47,194 nucleotides of DNA from an uncultured Oscillospiraceae bacterium. GTDB lineage: Bacteria; Bacillota; Clostridia; Oscillospirales; Oscillospiraceae. Within the stretch, counting starts at the first letter, position 1. Each line of letters starts with the position of its first letter. The translations under genes were made by a program, and so were the position numbers. The stretch covers positions 1-47,194 of the forward strand of contig CAJUCB010000002.1 of the NCBI GenBank assembly GCA_910584805.1, given 5' to 3'. Below the pieces are notes generated by a model that saw nothing but the letters and a program-made list of their open reading frames with translations, did not search any database and was not told the origin of the DNA. Below, in pieces: positions 39,913 through 47,194 of the stretch.

Positions 39913-41078
39913 TTACACGACGTTATTGCGCCAATCCTTGTCGGGAATGACCTTGCACTGGATATCCGCCCCCAGCTTGGAGAGCTTTTCCACGATATCC
40001 TCATAGCCCCGCTCGATATAGTAGACCTGATCCACCTCGGTGGTGCCGTGGGCGGCCAGGCCTGCCACGATCATTGCGGCCCCGGCCCGTAGGTCGCAGG
40101 CCCGGACAGGGGCGCCGGTGAGCTGGCTGACCCCCTCAATGACGGCGATCTTCCCGTCCACCTGGATTTTGGCGCCCATGCGGCGGAACTCGTCGGCAAA
40201 GCGGTAGCGGTTATCCCAAATGCCCTCGTTGAGGATGCTGGTGCCCTCTGCCAGGCAGAGGACGGCGGCAATCTGGGGCTGCATATCTGTGGGGAAGCCG
40301 GGGTAGGGCATGGTCTTGACGTTGGCCCGGGTGAGCTTGCCTGTGCGGCGGACGGTGAGGGAATCCCCGTCCTCCTCTACCTGCACCCCCATCTCCACCA
40401 GCTTGGCGGTGATGCAGTCCATGTGCTTGGGAATGATGTTGTTGATGCGCACCTCGCCCCCGGCGGCGGCCACGGCGGCCATATAGGTGCCCGCCTCGAT
40501 CTGGTCGGGGATGATGGAATAGGAGCCGCCCTTCAGGCGCTCCACCCCGCGGACCTTGATGACGTCGGTCCCGGCGCCCCCACCGAGACCACGTCCAGGT
40601 ACACCTGGGCCCCCCGGAGGCGGCCGTTCTCGGCGGAGGCATAGACAAAGCCATTCTCCACCTGGATTTCCGCGCCCATGGCACAGAAGCCCTTCAGGTG
40701 CTGGTCAATGGGGCGCACCCCCAGGTCGCAGCCCCCAGGGGGGGGGACCTCCGCCCGGCCGAAGCGGCCCAGCAGGGCACCGATGAGGTAGTAAGAGGCA
40801 CGGATCTGGCGCGCCAGATCGTGGGGAACCTTTTGCTTATAGACTTTTGAGCAGTCCACGTCTACAGTTGTCCGGTTTACCCGGCGGATCTTGGCCCCCA
40901 GCTCCTCCATGATGTCCAGAATCATGGTCACGTCGCTGATGTTGGGGACATTTTCGATCCGGCAGACGCCGTCCACCAAAAGCGCGGCGGGGAGGATGGC
41001 CACGGCAGCGTTCTTCGCGCCGCTGATCTCCACTTCGCCGTGAAGGGGCTTACCGCCCTGGATCACATACTTCGTCAA
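39913..41078 (-). pseudogene. murA: UDP-GlcNAc 1-carboxyvinyltransferase, disrupted by internal deletion
   Basis: First committed step of peptidoglycan synthesis. The 5' frame (41078-40533) has MTKYVIQGGKPLHGEVEISGAKN, the catalytic Cys in PPGGCDLGVRPIDQH, and runs to YLDVVSVGA. It then shifts into a short nonsense tail ending at 40533. The 3' frame continues with AGTDVIKVRGVERLKGGSYS to the C-terminus (39913). The family segment between SVGA and AGTD (about 43 residues in MurA proteins generally) is absent and the phase is changed. The junction at 40575-40580 is GGGGCG, which could have been present on both sides of the deleted piece. TTG at 41078 is the likely start (AGAAGGTG six to seven bases before; typical MTKYVIQGG). 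Either a true pseudogene or an assembly error. Confidence 0.88.
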
Positions 41079-41252
41079 AAAAGACACCTTCTTTTGTGCT
41101 CCTCAGGTTTTTATGGAAAACAGGGGGAACGGGACATCCCGTTTCCGTTGCAAGTAGCATTTCCGTCTTCCCTCATGTACCGGGACCCAAAAAGGGGACG
41201 GGAAAAATACGGAAGGTGGATTTTGAGAAAAATCCGTAACAATTGTGTAACC

Positions 41253-41281
41253 ATTATACCATTCCAGAGCGGAAATTGGAA
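41253..41281 (-). promoter_or_regulatory. murA promoter (extended -10)
   Basis: TATAAT (41258-41253) with TGG before it; a weak TTCCAA -35 (41281-41276) 17 bases away. The remainder of 41079-41359 shows nothing else definite. Confidence 0.55.
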
Positions 41282-41359
41282 GGAGATTTTTAACAAAATA
41301 TGTGCAGTCTATTAAGTTTTTTCGTCCCATTGCTTAATTTTTCTGGAAATTCCTTCCTC

Positions 41360-41620
41360 TCAGGAGAGGGGGGCTGGCTCCAACTGGGGGGAAAGGGCTC
41401 CCTCCGCCAGGGGGGAGACGAAGCAGAGCAGGCCGTGCTGGGAGGGGAAACTGCGGATTTCCAGGGCCGGGGGGATGGGGCACTGGGCCTGGGCCAAGGC
41501 CCGGCGGACCAGGCGCAGGGTGTCGGTGTCAGAGAGGCGGCTGGGGGTGAGGCGGGCGGCTTGCAGCTCCTCCCTGGAAAAATAGAGCACCGGGGCGCTG
41601 TCACTGTGGGTGATGGTCAT
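41360..41620 (-). CDS. Small hypothetical protein, 86 residues
   Basis: MTITHSDSAPVLYFSREELQ..., with AGGAGG eight bases before the ATG and its own promoter. Reading SREELQAARLTPSRLSDTDTLRLVRRALAQAQCPIPPALEIRSFPSQHGLLCFVSPL, the pattern of a short strand, an acidic helix, an alanine-rich helix and two strands faintly recalls the N-terminal substrate-binding domain of MecA-type ClpC adaptors. The C-terminal domain of MecA is absent. That resemblance is tentative. A longer in-frame start lies inside the MFS gene and is not used. Confidence 0.75.
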   Translation of the reverse strand: MTITHSDSAPVLYFSREELQAARLTPSRLSDTDTLRLVRRALAQAQCPIPPALEIRSFPSQHGLLCFVSPLAEGALSPQLEPAPLS

Positions 41621-41660
41621 GAACGGAGTCCTCCTAGAAAAACGTTTTTCAGATAGAGAT

Positions 41661-41689
41661 ATTATACGTACTTTCTGCCGGGAGGGCAA
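41661..41689 (-). promoter_or_regulatory. Promoter of the 86-residue protein gene
   Basis: TTGCCC (41689-41684), 17 bases, TATAAT (41666-41661). Confidence 0.7.
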
Positions 41690-41717
41690 ATGTAAAGCTT
41701 TCCAGAAAGGAAAACCG

Positions 41718-42965
41718 TTATGTTCCAGCCCTGCCCCGCAGCCGGTAGCACAGGTGGAGGCTGCATAGCATGAACGCCGACAGGGCCAAGTCCGCCAGCC
41801 ACGCGCCGGAATAGGAACCGCTGCGGTCAAAGACCAGGGAGCCCACCAGGGGCCCCACCGTGGCCCCCAGGGAGCTGGCCACGCTGGCATAGCTGAACAG
41901 TTGGGCAAAGGCCCGGTTGCCCATGAGGTCACTGGTGATCAGGGGCATACAGACGGTGCAGTTGGCGTTGCCCACGCCAAAGAGGAAGCCCCCCGCCGCC
42001 GCCAGCAGGAAACACGCCGCCCGGGGCAGGAGCAGGAACAAACCCAACCCCGCCATGAGGCAGAGGATGGAGACTGAGGCAGCGGTTTTGGCATTCCAGC
42101 GGTCGCTGATCGCCCCCAGAAGGAGCTTCCCCACCACGATGCCAAAGGCGGAGATGGACATCACCGTGGCGGCGGTGACCGCGTCCAGGCCGCAGTCCAC
42201 CATGCTGGGGATGGCATTGTTGTTAAAAATGGTGCAGGCGATGGAGAACAGGCAAAAGGTGCCGAACATGGCCCAGAACAGGCCGGAGCGCAGGGCCTGG
42301 TCTGTCCGCAAGCCCTCCAGCTGGTCCGGAGGCTGCGCCCCCTCCCCCTGTTGGGGCTCGTCCCCCAGCCGGGGGAGCCCCCGGTCGGCGGGGCTGCGGA
42401 TGACGGTGCCCACCACCAGGGGCAACACCAGCAGAAAGGTCAGCAGGGCCAGCAGGCGGTAGGCCGCCTGCCAACTATAACGGGCAATGGTGGCAGAGAG
42501 CAGGGGGTTCAGGAGAACGGCCCCCACCCCGCTGCCCGCCATGGCCACCCCCATGACCTTCCCCTTCAGCCGGGGCCCAAACCAGTTGGTGATGAGGATA
42601 GACACCGGTACAAAGGACAGGAAGCGTCCGGCGAAGCCGAACACCGCAGAGATCACATAGAAATGATATACATTGGTGGCAAAGGAATAGGCCCCAAAGC
42701 ACAGGCCGGTGAGCACTGCAAAAAAGCTCATCAGGGCCCTGGGGCTGTATTTGTCAAAGGCCTTCCCCCCCACCACCGCCGCCACAGTGGAGGACAGGGA
42801 ACATATGCTGATGTGCAGGTTGAAGGTGGTGCGGCTGATGCCAAAGTCCCCGGTGACAGGCACGGTGAACACCCCGGGCAGGGTGAGCATGGGGGCGTAG
42901 ACCATGCCCATCAGCACCACACCAGTGAGGACAATCCACCAGCCGGGATAGATCTTCTGTTTCAT
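41718..42965 (-). CDS. MFS carrier, oxalate/formate antiporter (OFA) type
   Basis: 415 residues, twelve helices in two halves joined by a charged loop (about 195-225). The N-terminal YPGWWIVLTGVVLMGMVYAP and FGISRTTFNLHISICSLSS segments, and SWQAAYRLLALLTFLLVLPLV before the central loop, match the OFA/monocarboxylate group of the major facilitator family. Likely moves a small carboxylate. GGAAAGGG precedes the ATG. Last gene of the carboxylate gene set, separated from the ThDP enzyme by a terminator-like hairpin. Confidence 0.88.
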   Translation of the reverse strand: MKQKIYPGWWIVLTGVVLMGMVYAPMLTLPGVFTVPVTGDFGISRTTFNLHISICSLSSTVAAVVGGKAFDKYSPRALMSFFAVLTGLCFGAYSFATNVYHFYVISAVFGFAGRFLSFVPVSILITNWFGPRLKGKVMGVAMAGSGVGAVLLNPLLSATIARYSWQAAYRLLALLTFLLVLPLVVGTVIRSPADRGLPRLGDEPQQGEGAQPPDQLEGLRTDQALRSGLFWAMFGTFCLFSIACTIFNNNAIPSMVDCGLDAVTAATVMSISAFGIVVGKLLLGAISDRWNAKTAASVSILCLMAGLGLFLLLPRAACFLLAAAGGFLFGVGNANCTVCMPLITSDLMGNRAFAQLFSYASVASSLGATVGPLVGSLVFDRSGSYSGAWLADLALSAFMLCSLHLCYRLRGRAGT

Positions 42966-42994
42966 CGAACCCTTTCCTTTCTATACCGCCCTAT

Positions 42995-43032
42995 GCCGAA
43001 AAGGACGGCAGAGGCTTCTGCCGTCCTTCGGC
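42995..43032 (-). terminator. Hairpin between ThDP enzyme and MFS genes
   Basis: AAGGACGGCAGA/TCTGCCGTCCTT (43001-43028) with GCCGA outer pairing and a TTTT run on the minus strand. It may end the main transcript or reduce MFS expression. Confidence 0.6.
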
Positions 43033-43065
43033 TGACACTGGCTATGTCAGGGAGAAAAAGGAAAT

Positions 43066-44766
43066 CTATTTCTTCACCACACCAGCAAACCCTATGGTGC
43101 GGGGTGAAGGCGTGTGTTGGTTTACTTCCACATTGAGAATCCCAATGGTGCCGGAGGCCTTGATCTCGTCCAGGGCAGGGATGATCTCCTCGGCCTTACG
43201 GAGCAGCTTGCCCACGCCATCCCAAACCGCTACCATCTTCTCGTAAGGGAACATATCCGGCAGCAGGTTGATGGGGTGGTGGCCATGCTGCGCCAAATAT
43301 TCGGGGAACTTCAGCTCCTGGGAGAGCTTAATCATGCCCCAGGCGGAGTCGTTGGCAATGACACAGATGGTGGGAATCTCATAGCGCAGCAAGGTCTCAA
43401 ACTCCATGGCATGGAAGCCGAAGCTGCCGTCGCCGGTGACGTACATCACAGGCTTCTTGTCCGCCGCCCAGGCCCCCAGGGCAAAGCCGGGGCCCATGCC
43501 GATGGTGCCGTTGATGCCAAAGCGGAGCATTTGTCCGGGATAGTGGGCAATGCTGTTGTACTGCACCCACTGGGCCGCGTCGCCGCCGTCGCAGATAACG
43601 TGCCAGTCCCGGCCGTTGACGTCCAGCCACCTCCGAAGCTCCCAGGTGAGGCGGCCAATGTGCAGGGGGGTGGTGGTGTCGTCAGTGCGGGCGTCGGTGA
43701 AGGGCTTCATGGCCACCGCCGTCAGCTCCCTGGCCCGTTGGACCCACAGCTCGTCATTCCGGGGGGACACCAGCTTTTCCACCGCCTCGTAGAGCTGCAT
43801 CGCACCCACGCCGCAGGAGGCCACGATGCCCACGTCCGCGTCCCGGTTGAAGCCGATCATGGCCCGGTCCTCATGAATCTGAATCACCTGGGCGGATCCG
43901 TTGAGGTTGGGGGCCTGGCCCCGGTTCAGGTGGTTGTGGTTGTAGACCCCCAGCTCCAAAATCACATCTGCCTCCGCGGCAGCGGCCTCCCCCAGGTGGA
44001 AGAGCTCCGCCGTCTCCTCGTCGGCAAACAGGCCCCGGACATAGGGCATGGAGGTGGTATAGACGGGCATTTTCAGATAGTCCGCCAGCATTCCCACAAA
44101 CTCCCCGTGGTTGGTGGAGTAGCGGGCCGCCTCCCCCACAATCATCACCGGGCGCTTCGCCCCCGCCAAGAGCTCTGCCGCCTGCTTGATGTACTGGGGG
44201 TCGCCGTATACGTCGCAGAAGGTCCGGGACTTCTGGGGCACCCGCACCGCGTCCTCCTCCACCGTGGCGGCGGAGACATTCATGGGAATCTCCAAGTAGA
44301 CAGGCCCCGGGGTGCCGGACACCGCCGTGCGGAAGGCCTTGGACACATAGTCCGGCAGGCGCTCCGTGGTCAGGCAGCGCTTGGCGTCCTTACACACAGC
44401 GGCCATGCAGTCCAGGGTGTTCAGGTCCTGGCAGGTGCCGCTGTCATAGGTGGCCATCATGGCCCCGCCGCCAATGTGGATCAGGGGGGTACAGGCGTCC
44501 TTGGCCTCCCCCATGGCGGTGGCGGCGTTGGTGACCCCAGGGCCGGCGGTGGTGATAATCACCCCGGGCTTGCCGCTGACCCGGGCATAGGCGTCGGCGG
44601 CAAAGCCGGCGGTATCCTCATGGCGGACCATATAGACCTCGATCCCCTCCTCCCGGCAGCCGTAGATGATGTTCATAATGTGGCCGCCGGAGAGGGCAAA
44701 CACGCACTCCACGCCTTCCTTCTTCAGTTGCTTTGCAACCAATTGTCCACCGGTCAACATTGCCAT
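43066..44766 (-). CDS. Thiamine diphosphate-dependent lyase/decarboxylase (acetolactate-synthase-like)
   Basis: 566 residues in the three-domain layout of the pyruvate-oxidase/acetolactate-synthase superfamily. The N-terminal domain has the cofactor-activating Glu in MVRHEDTAGFAADAYAR (about residue 49) and TTAGPGVTNAATAMGEA. The C-terminal ThDP motif runs GDGSFGFHAMEF to IANDSAWGM (NDS where many have NNG). The middle domain lacks an obvious FAD pattern. Substrate not predictable: 2-oxo acid decarboxylation, 2-hydroxyacyl-CoA cleavage and acetoin-type carboligation are all within the family. AAGGAG precedes the ATG. Confidence 0.87.
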   Translation of the reverse strand: MAMLTGGQLVAKQLKKEGVECVFALSGGHIMNIIYGCREEGIEVYMVRHEDTAGFAADAYARVSGKPGVIITTAGPGVTNAATAMGEAKDACTPLIHIGGGAMMATYDSGTCQDLNTLDCMAAVCKDAKRCLTTERLPDYVSKAFRTAVSGTPGPVYLEIPMNVSAATVEEDAVRVPQKSRTFCDVYGDPQYIKQAAELLAGAKRPVMIVGEAARYSTNHGEFVGMLADYLKMPVYTTSMPYVRGLFADEETAELFHLGEAAAAEADVILELGVYNHNHLNRGQAPNLNGSAQVIQIHEDRAMIGFNRDADVGIVASCGVGAMQLYEAVEKLVSPRNDELWVQRARELTAVAMKPFTDARTDDTTTPLHIGRLTWELRRWLDVNGRDWHVICDGGDAAQWVQYNSIAHYPGQMLRFGINGTIGMGPGFALGAWAADKKPVMYVTGDGSFGFHAMEFETLLRYEIPTICVIANDSAWGMIKLSQELKFPEYLAQHGHHPINLLPDMFPYEKMVAVWDGVGKLLRKAEEIIPALDEIKASGTIGILNVEVNQHTPSPRTIGFAGVVKK

Positions 44767-44822
44767 AATAGTACACTCCTTACATTATATACTCATATAC
44801 TCAGTTGTCATGGGGGCTTATC

Positions 44823-45881
44823 CTATCCATCAAAGCGGGTGAAAATCTCCTTGACGTTTTCCTGCCGCATGGCCCGCTGGAACGCGTCCTCGATCTCCCG
44901 GAGGTGGCTGCGGTGGGAGATGATTTTCACAGCCTTTTCTGCCAATTCATTGTTGCCGGTGATCCACTGCACGGAGCGCTCGAAGGAATATCCGGCATAC
45001 GCGCCGATGATCTTTTTGGAGTTGCGCACCGCGTCGTCTAAATTAAAGGTAGCGGGGGTGGAATAGACCCCGGCGCAGCACACGGTCCCCAGCTTGCGCA
45101 CCAGGTCCAGGTTCGTCTGGAGCAGGGCCGAACGGCCTACGCATTCCAGGGCCACGTCCGCGCCCTGGCCACCGGTCAGATTCTTGATCTCCTGGACGAT
45201 GTCGCACTGGTCGCCCATAAATGTATAGTCCGCCCCCAGCTCCCTGGCCAGCGCCAAGCGCGTCTCGTCCCGGGAGGTGCCATAGACGGCAATCCTGCCC
45301 GCCCCCAGGGCCCGCGCCGCCAGCAGAGCCGTCAGGCCGATGGGGCCGGGGCCGGAGATCACCACGAAGTCGCCATAGACAAGGCCGGAGCGGATGGCAC
45401 AGTTGGCCCCCACCCCCAGGGGTTCCACAATGGCCCCCTGCTCCCAGGTCATGCCCTCTGGCATGTGGACCACCTGATCCTCATGAATGGCACAGTATTC
45501 CGCAAAGGCCCCGGCCTTGGTGGTGCCGCAGATGGCCCGGTCGGTGCAGTTCTGGGGCTGGTTATTCCGGCAGAACCAGCACTGCCCGCAGGGGTGGGAG
45601 GGTTTCGCCAGCACATGGTCCCCCAGCTTGACGGTCCGCACCTGCTCCCCCACTGCCACCACCTCCCCGGAAAACTCATGGCCCAGGATCAGGGGGAGGT
45701 ATTTCTCCTTATAGTGCATGGTCTCTTCCCACAGGTAGGTGTGGATATCACTGCCGCACAGGCCGGAGGCCATCACCTTTACCAAAACTTCTTCGCCGCT
45801 GATCTCCGGCACGGGGACGGTAATCAGCTCGATGCCCGGTTTCGTGCTGGTCTTCGCGGCGGCCAGCATGGTTTTACTCAT
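44823..45881 (-). CDS. Zinc-dependent alcohol dehydrogenase (sorbitol/threonine dehydrogenase-like)
   Basis: 352-residue medium-chain dehydrogenase. Catalytic-zinc ligand C42 (GLCGSDIH) with H68-E69 (LGHEFSG); structural zinc cysteines C98, C101, C104 and C112. The Rossmann motif is GPGPIGLTALLAARALGA. It oxidises a secondary alcohol or reduces the matching ketone with NAD(P). GAGGTGAG precedes the ATG. Between the transporter-binding protein and ThDP enzyme genes, so it probably acts on the imported substrate or its product. Confidence 0.92.
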   Translation of the reverse strand: MSKTMLAAAKTSTKPGIELITVPVPEISGEEVLVKVMASGLCGSDIHTYLWEETMHYKEKYLPLILGHEFSGEVVAVGEQVRTVKLGDHVLAKPSHPCGQCWFCRNNQPQNCTDRAICGTTKAGAFAEYCAIHEDQVVHMPEGMTWEQGAIVEPLGVGANCAIRSGLVYGDFVVISGPGPIGLTALLAARALGAGRIAVYGTSRDETRLALARELGADYTFMGDQCDIVQEIKNLTGGQGADVALECVGRSALLQTNLDLVRKLGTVCCAGVYSTPATFNLDDAVRNSKKIIGAYAGYSFERSVQWITGNNELAEKAVKIISHRSHLREIEDAFQRAMRQENVKEIFTRFDG

Positions 45882-45902
45882 AAATCACTCACCTCTGTTG
45901 AC

Positions 45903-45937
45903 GGGCGCCTGCTGGATGTCGCCATCAGCAGGCGCCC
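45903..45937 (-). other. Intergenic hairpin after the TctC gene
   Basis: GGGCGCCTGCTG (45903-45914) and CAGCAGGCGCCC (45926-45937), a 12-bp stem without a U-tract; probably a message-stabilising or partial stop after the abundant binding protein. Confidence 0.6.
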
Positions 45938-45983
45938 TCGGTCCGCTATGTTACATCACTTGTCCCTGCCACTGGGGCGGGGA

Positions 45984-46964
45984 TCACTCCTGCTTCATCA
46001 GCTCTTCGTACATATCCCGGTCCTCCGAGACCATCTTGGTATAGGTCTCGCCGTCCAGGAATTCGGTGACGAATTTCAACCTCTCACAGGTGTCCAGGAA
46101 GGTCTGGTCCTGGACAGCCTTGTCGAAGGCGGCCTTGATGACGTCGATCTTACTCTGGTCCGTACCGGCGGGGAAGGCGAAGGCACCGTAAGAGCTATAC
46201 GCCACGTCATAGCCCTGTTCCTTGGCCGTGGGGATGTCGGGGAAGGCCTTGGAGCGCTCCTCGCAGGTGTTGGCAATGACGGTGAGCTCACCGCTCTCCA
46301 CATAGGGCAGGAAGTCGCCGGAGGTGGCGGAGCCCAGGTAGATGTGGTTGCCCAGAAGGTTCTGGACGGTCTCGGCGGTGCCGTCGGTGGGCACCCAGGT
46401 GAACTTCTGTCCAGCCAGCTCACACAGGTCGCCCATGGTCAGGGGGTGGGGATAGCCGGCACCCGCGCCGTTGACGCCGTCGGGCAGGTTCTCCTTGGAC
46501 CAGGCAAAGAACTCGTCCAGGTTGGTCACCCCCAGGCTGGCGGGAACCGCCAGGGCATACTCATAGATATTGAAGGTGGTGAAGATGTTGAAGTCCTCCA
46601 AGGTGTAGCTCAGGTCCATCTGGAAGGGGAGCAGGCACAGGGCATTGTGGTTGACCATGCCGAAGGTATAGCCGTCGTTTTTGGCATGGGCCAGCTCGCT
46701 CATGCCCACGGTGCCGGAGCCGCCCTCCTTGTTCACCACGGTGACAGGCACCCCCAGCTCTTTTTCCATGGCGGCAGCCAGGGCACGGGTGGACAGGTCA
46801 GCGGGGCCGCCGGCGGACCAGTTGACGATACAGGTGATGGCGCTGGTGGGGTACTTCTCCTCTTTCCCGGCGTTACCGCCGCCGTCAGAGGGGCCGCTGC
46901 AGCTTGCCAGGGTGCCGCAGGCAAGGAGCGCTACAAGAGAGAGTGCAAACAGACGTCTTTTCAT
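45984..46964 (-). CDS. Tripartite tricarboxylate transporter binding protein (TctC/BugT family)
   Basis: 326-residue lipoprotein: signal peptide, lipobox LASC with Cys22, a Gly/Ser linker, then the Bug fold. ITCIVNWSAGGPADLSTRALAAAMEKELGVPVTVVNKEGGSGTVG is the diagnostic ligand-binding start, and the PDIPTAKEQGYDVAYSSYGAFAFPAGT region is also typical. Bug proteins bind carboxylates such as citrate, tartrate, aromatic acids or amino acids. The ATG at 46964 follows AGAGG; a longer frame adds a non-signal N-terminus. Confidence 0.93.
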   Translation of the reverse strand: MKRRLFALSLVALLACGTLASCSGPSDGGGNAGKEEKYPTSAITCIVNWSAGGPADLSTRALAAAMEKELGVPVTVVNKEGGSGTVGMSELAHAKNDGYTFGMVNHNALCLLPFQMDLSYTLEDFNIFTTFNIYEYALAVPASLGVTNLDEFFAWSKENLPDGVNGAGAGYPHPLTMGDLCELAGQKFTWVPTDGTAETVQNLLGNHIYLGSATSGDFLPYVESGELTVIANTCEERSKAFPDIPTAKEQGYDVAYSSYGAFAFPAGTDQSKIDVIKAAFDKAVQDQTFLDTCERLKFVTEFLDGETYTKMVSEDRDMYEELMKQE

Positions 46965-47040
46965 GATAGATAACCTCTTTTCTAAATATTGATTATTTTC
47001 TGCCCGAAGCGTCGGGCTTGGGCACACAATAATACAAGCA

Positions 47041-47193
47041 TTATTCCTCGCTCTGACTGTCGCTGGGTTCCTCCACGGCCTGGCTGGCTAGATACTCCGC
47101 CTTTTCCTTCCGGGCGGATTTCACCCGGCTGCGAACGATGGTGAGAATGGAGATGGCCACCACAGCCCACAGCACCCAGTCCAGAGGCTTTTG
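47041..47193 (-). CDS. C-terminal end of a membrane protein, probably TTT permease
   Basis: Only the last 50 codons are present: one hydrophobic helix (PLDWVLWAVVAISILTIV) then a charged tail rich in Lys, Glu and Ser ending SDSQSEE. A TctA-type large permease ends this way, and the tctC neighbour, 77 bases downstream, supports it; TctB is the alternative. The identity rests on context. Confidence 0.6.
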   Translation of the reverse strand, partial: QKPLDWVLWAVVAISILTIVRSRVKSARKEKAEYLASQAVEEPSDSQSEE

Positions 47194-47194
47194 G

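Noticed and set aside
43066..44766. Calling the ThDP enzyme oxalyl-CoA decarboxylase because of its length and the OxlT-like MFS neighbour
   Set aside because: No formyl-CoA transferase gene is nearby, the ThDP segment differs (NDSAW), and a zinc alcohol dehydrogenase does not fit oxalate metabolism. Substrate left open.
44784..44811. TATAAT with ATGACA 16 bases upstream before the ThDP enzyme gene
   Set aside because: The start point would fall on or after the ribosome binding site, leaving no usable leader; probably chance in an AT-rich gap.
43114..45066. A 650-codon open frame on the plus strand opposite the ThDP enzyme and dehydrogenase
   Set aside because: It is a GC-rich antisense shadow: Gly/His/Leu-rich, without domains or a ribosome site, while the minus-strand frames encode clear enzymes. 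The same holds for long frames opposite thrS (10486-11769), pyk (15655-17031), phosphoglucomutase (37565-39148) and the pot genes (30327-31328).
1..47194. tRNA, rRNA, CRISPR, prophage, integrase or insertion-sequence genes
   Set aside because: Looked for by eye on both strands; no cloverleaf, repeat-spacer array, transposase or integrase motifs were seen.

Overview
The window looks like chromosome of a GC-rich, low-redundancy Clostridia genome, most likely an Oscillospiraceae-type gut anaerobe. The reasons are: HPr kinase (hprK), a threonine T-box leader in front of thrS, the yceD-rpmF and DUF512-der-plsY-gpsA gene orders typical of Firmicutes, zinc-ribbon forms of L28 and L32, rubrerythrin, a pyruvate kinase with the extra C-terminal PEP-utiliser-like domain, and several near-consensus sigma-A promoters (TTGACA, 16-18 bp, TATAAT-like). 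No tRNA, rRNA, CRISPR array, phage or insertion sequence was recognised.

Layout. 1-1025: ruvX and a truncated uridine phosphorylase gene (minus strand). 1076-6443: a plus-strand four-gene module of ABC ATPase, two-FtsX-domain permease, OmpR-type regulator and a short-loop membrane histidine kinase, preceded by regularly spaced repeats that look like a regulator binding site. 6469-7002: rubrerythrin. 7129-9957: glycosyltransferase plus polysaccharide flippase behind a leader with an apparent attenuator. 10039-12596: T-box-controlled thrS (without the TGS domain) and a small unknown gene. 12766-13176: hotdog thioesterase. 13251-17157: pyruvate kinase and a chemotaxis receptor in one unit. 17162-21826: hprK followed by a peptide/nickel-type SBP and two permeases, with no ATPase gene nearby. 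21872-22199: an intergenic region with a very strong promoter, a probable ~225-nt RNA and a dispersed repeat. 22213-27784: rpmB, then gpsA-plsY-der-DUF512 and rpmF-yceD (translation, phospholipid and ribosome assembly). 27905-29770: RluA-type pseudouridine synthase and a TraX-family membrane protein. 29844-34181: polyamine uptake operon potA-potB-potCD (permease fused to binding protein) behind a ~390-nt leader ending in a terminator. 34189-35322: D-Ala-D-Ala carboxypeptidase. 35415-36112: DUF6442 membrane protein plus HTH regulator behind three operator-like palindromes. 36166-37272: unknown 368-residue protein. 37286-37554: hairpin-rich intergenic element. 37574-41281: phosphoglucomutase, rlmH and a murA broken by an internal deletion. 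41360-41689: small protein. 41718-47193: a minus-strand gene set of tripartite tricarboxylate transporter parts, zinc alcohol dehydrogenase, thiamine diphosphate enzyme and MFS carboxylate carrier, which reads as an uncharacterised carboxylate catabolic pathway.

The most interesting items are the carboxylate gene set (41718-47193), the long potA leader, the unassigned small RNA at 21908-22131, the triple palindrome in front of the DUF6442/HTH pair, the broken murA, and the hairpin-rich repeat family. Everything was read by eye; no homology search or folding program was run, so family names rest on motifs, length and gene order.
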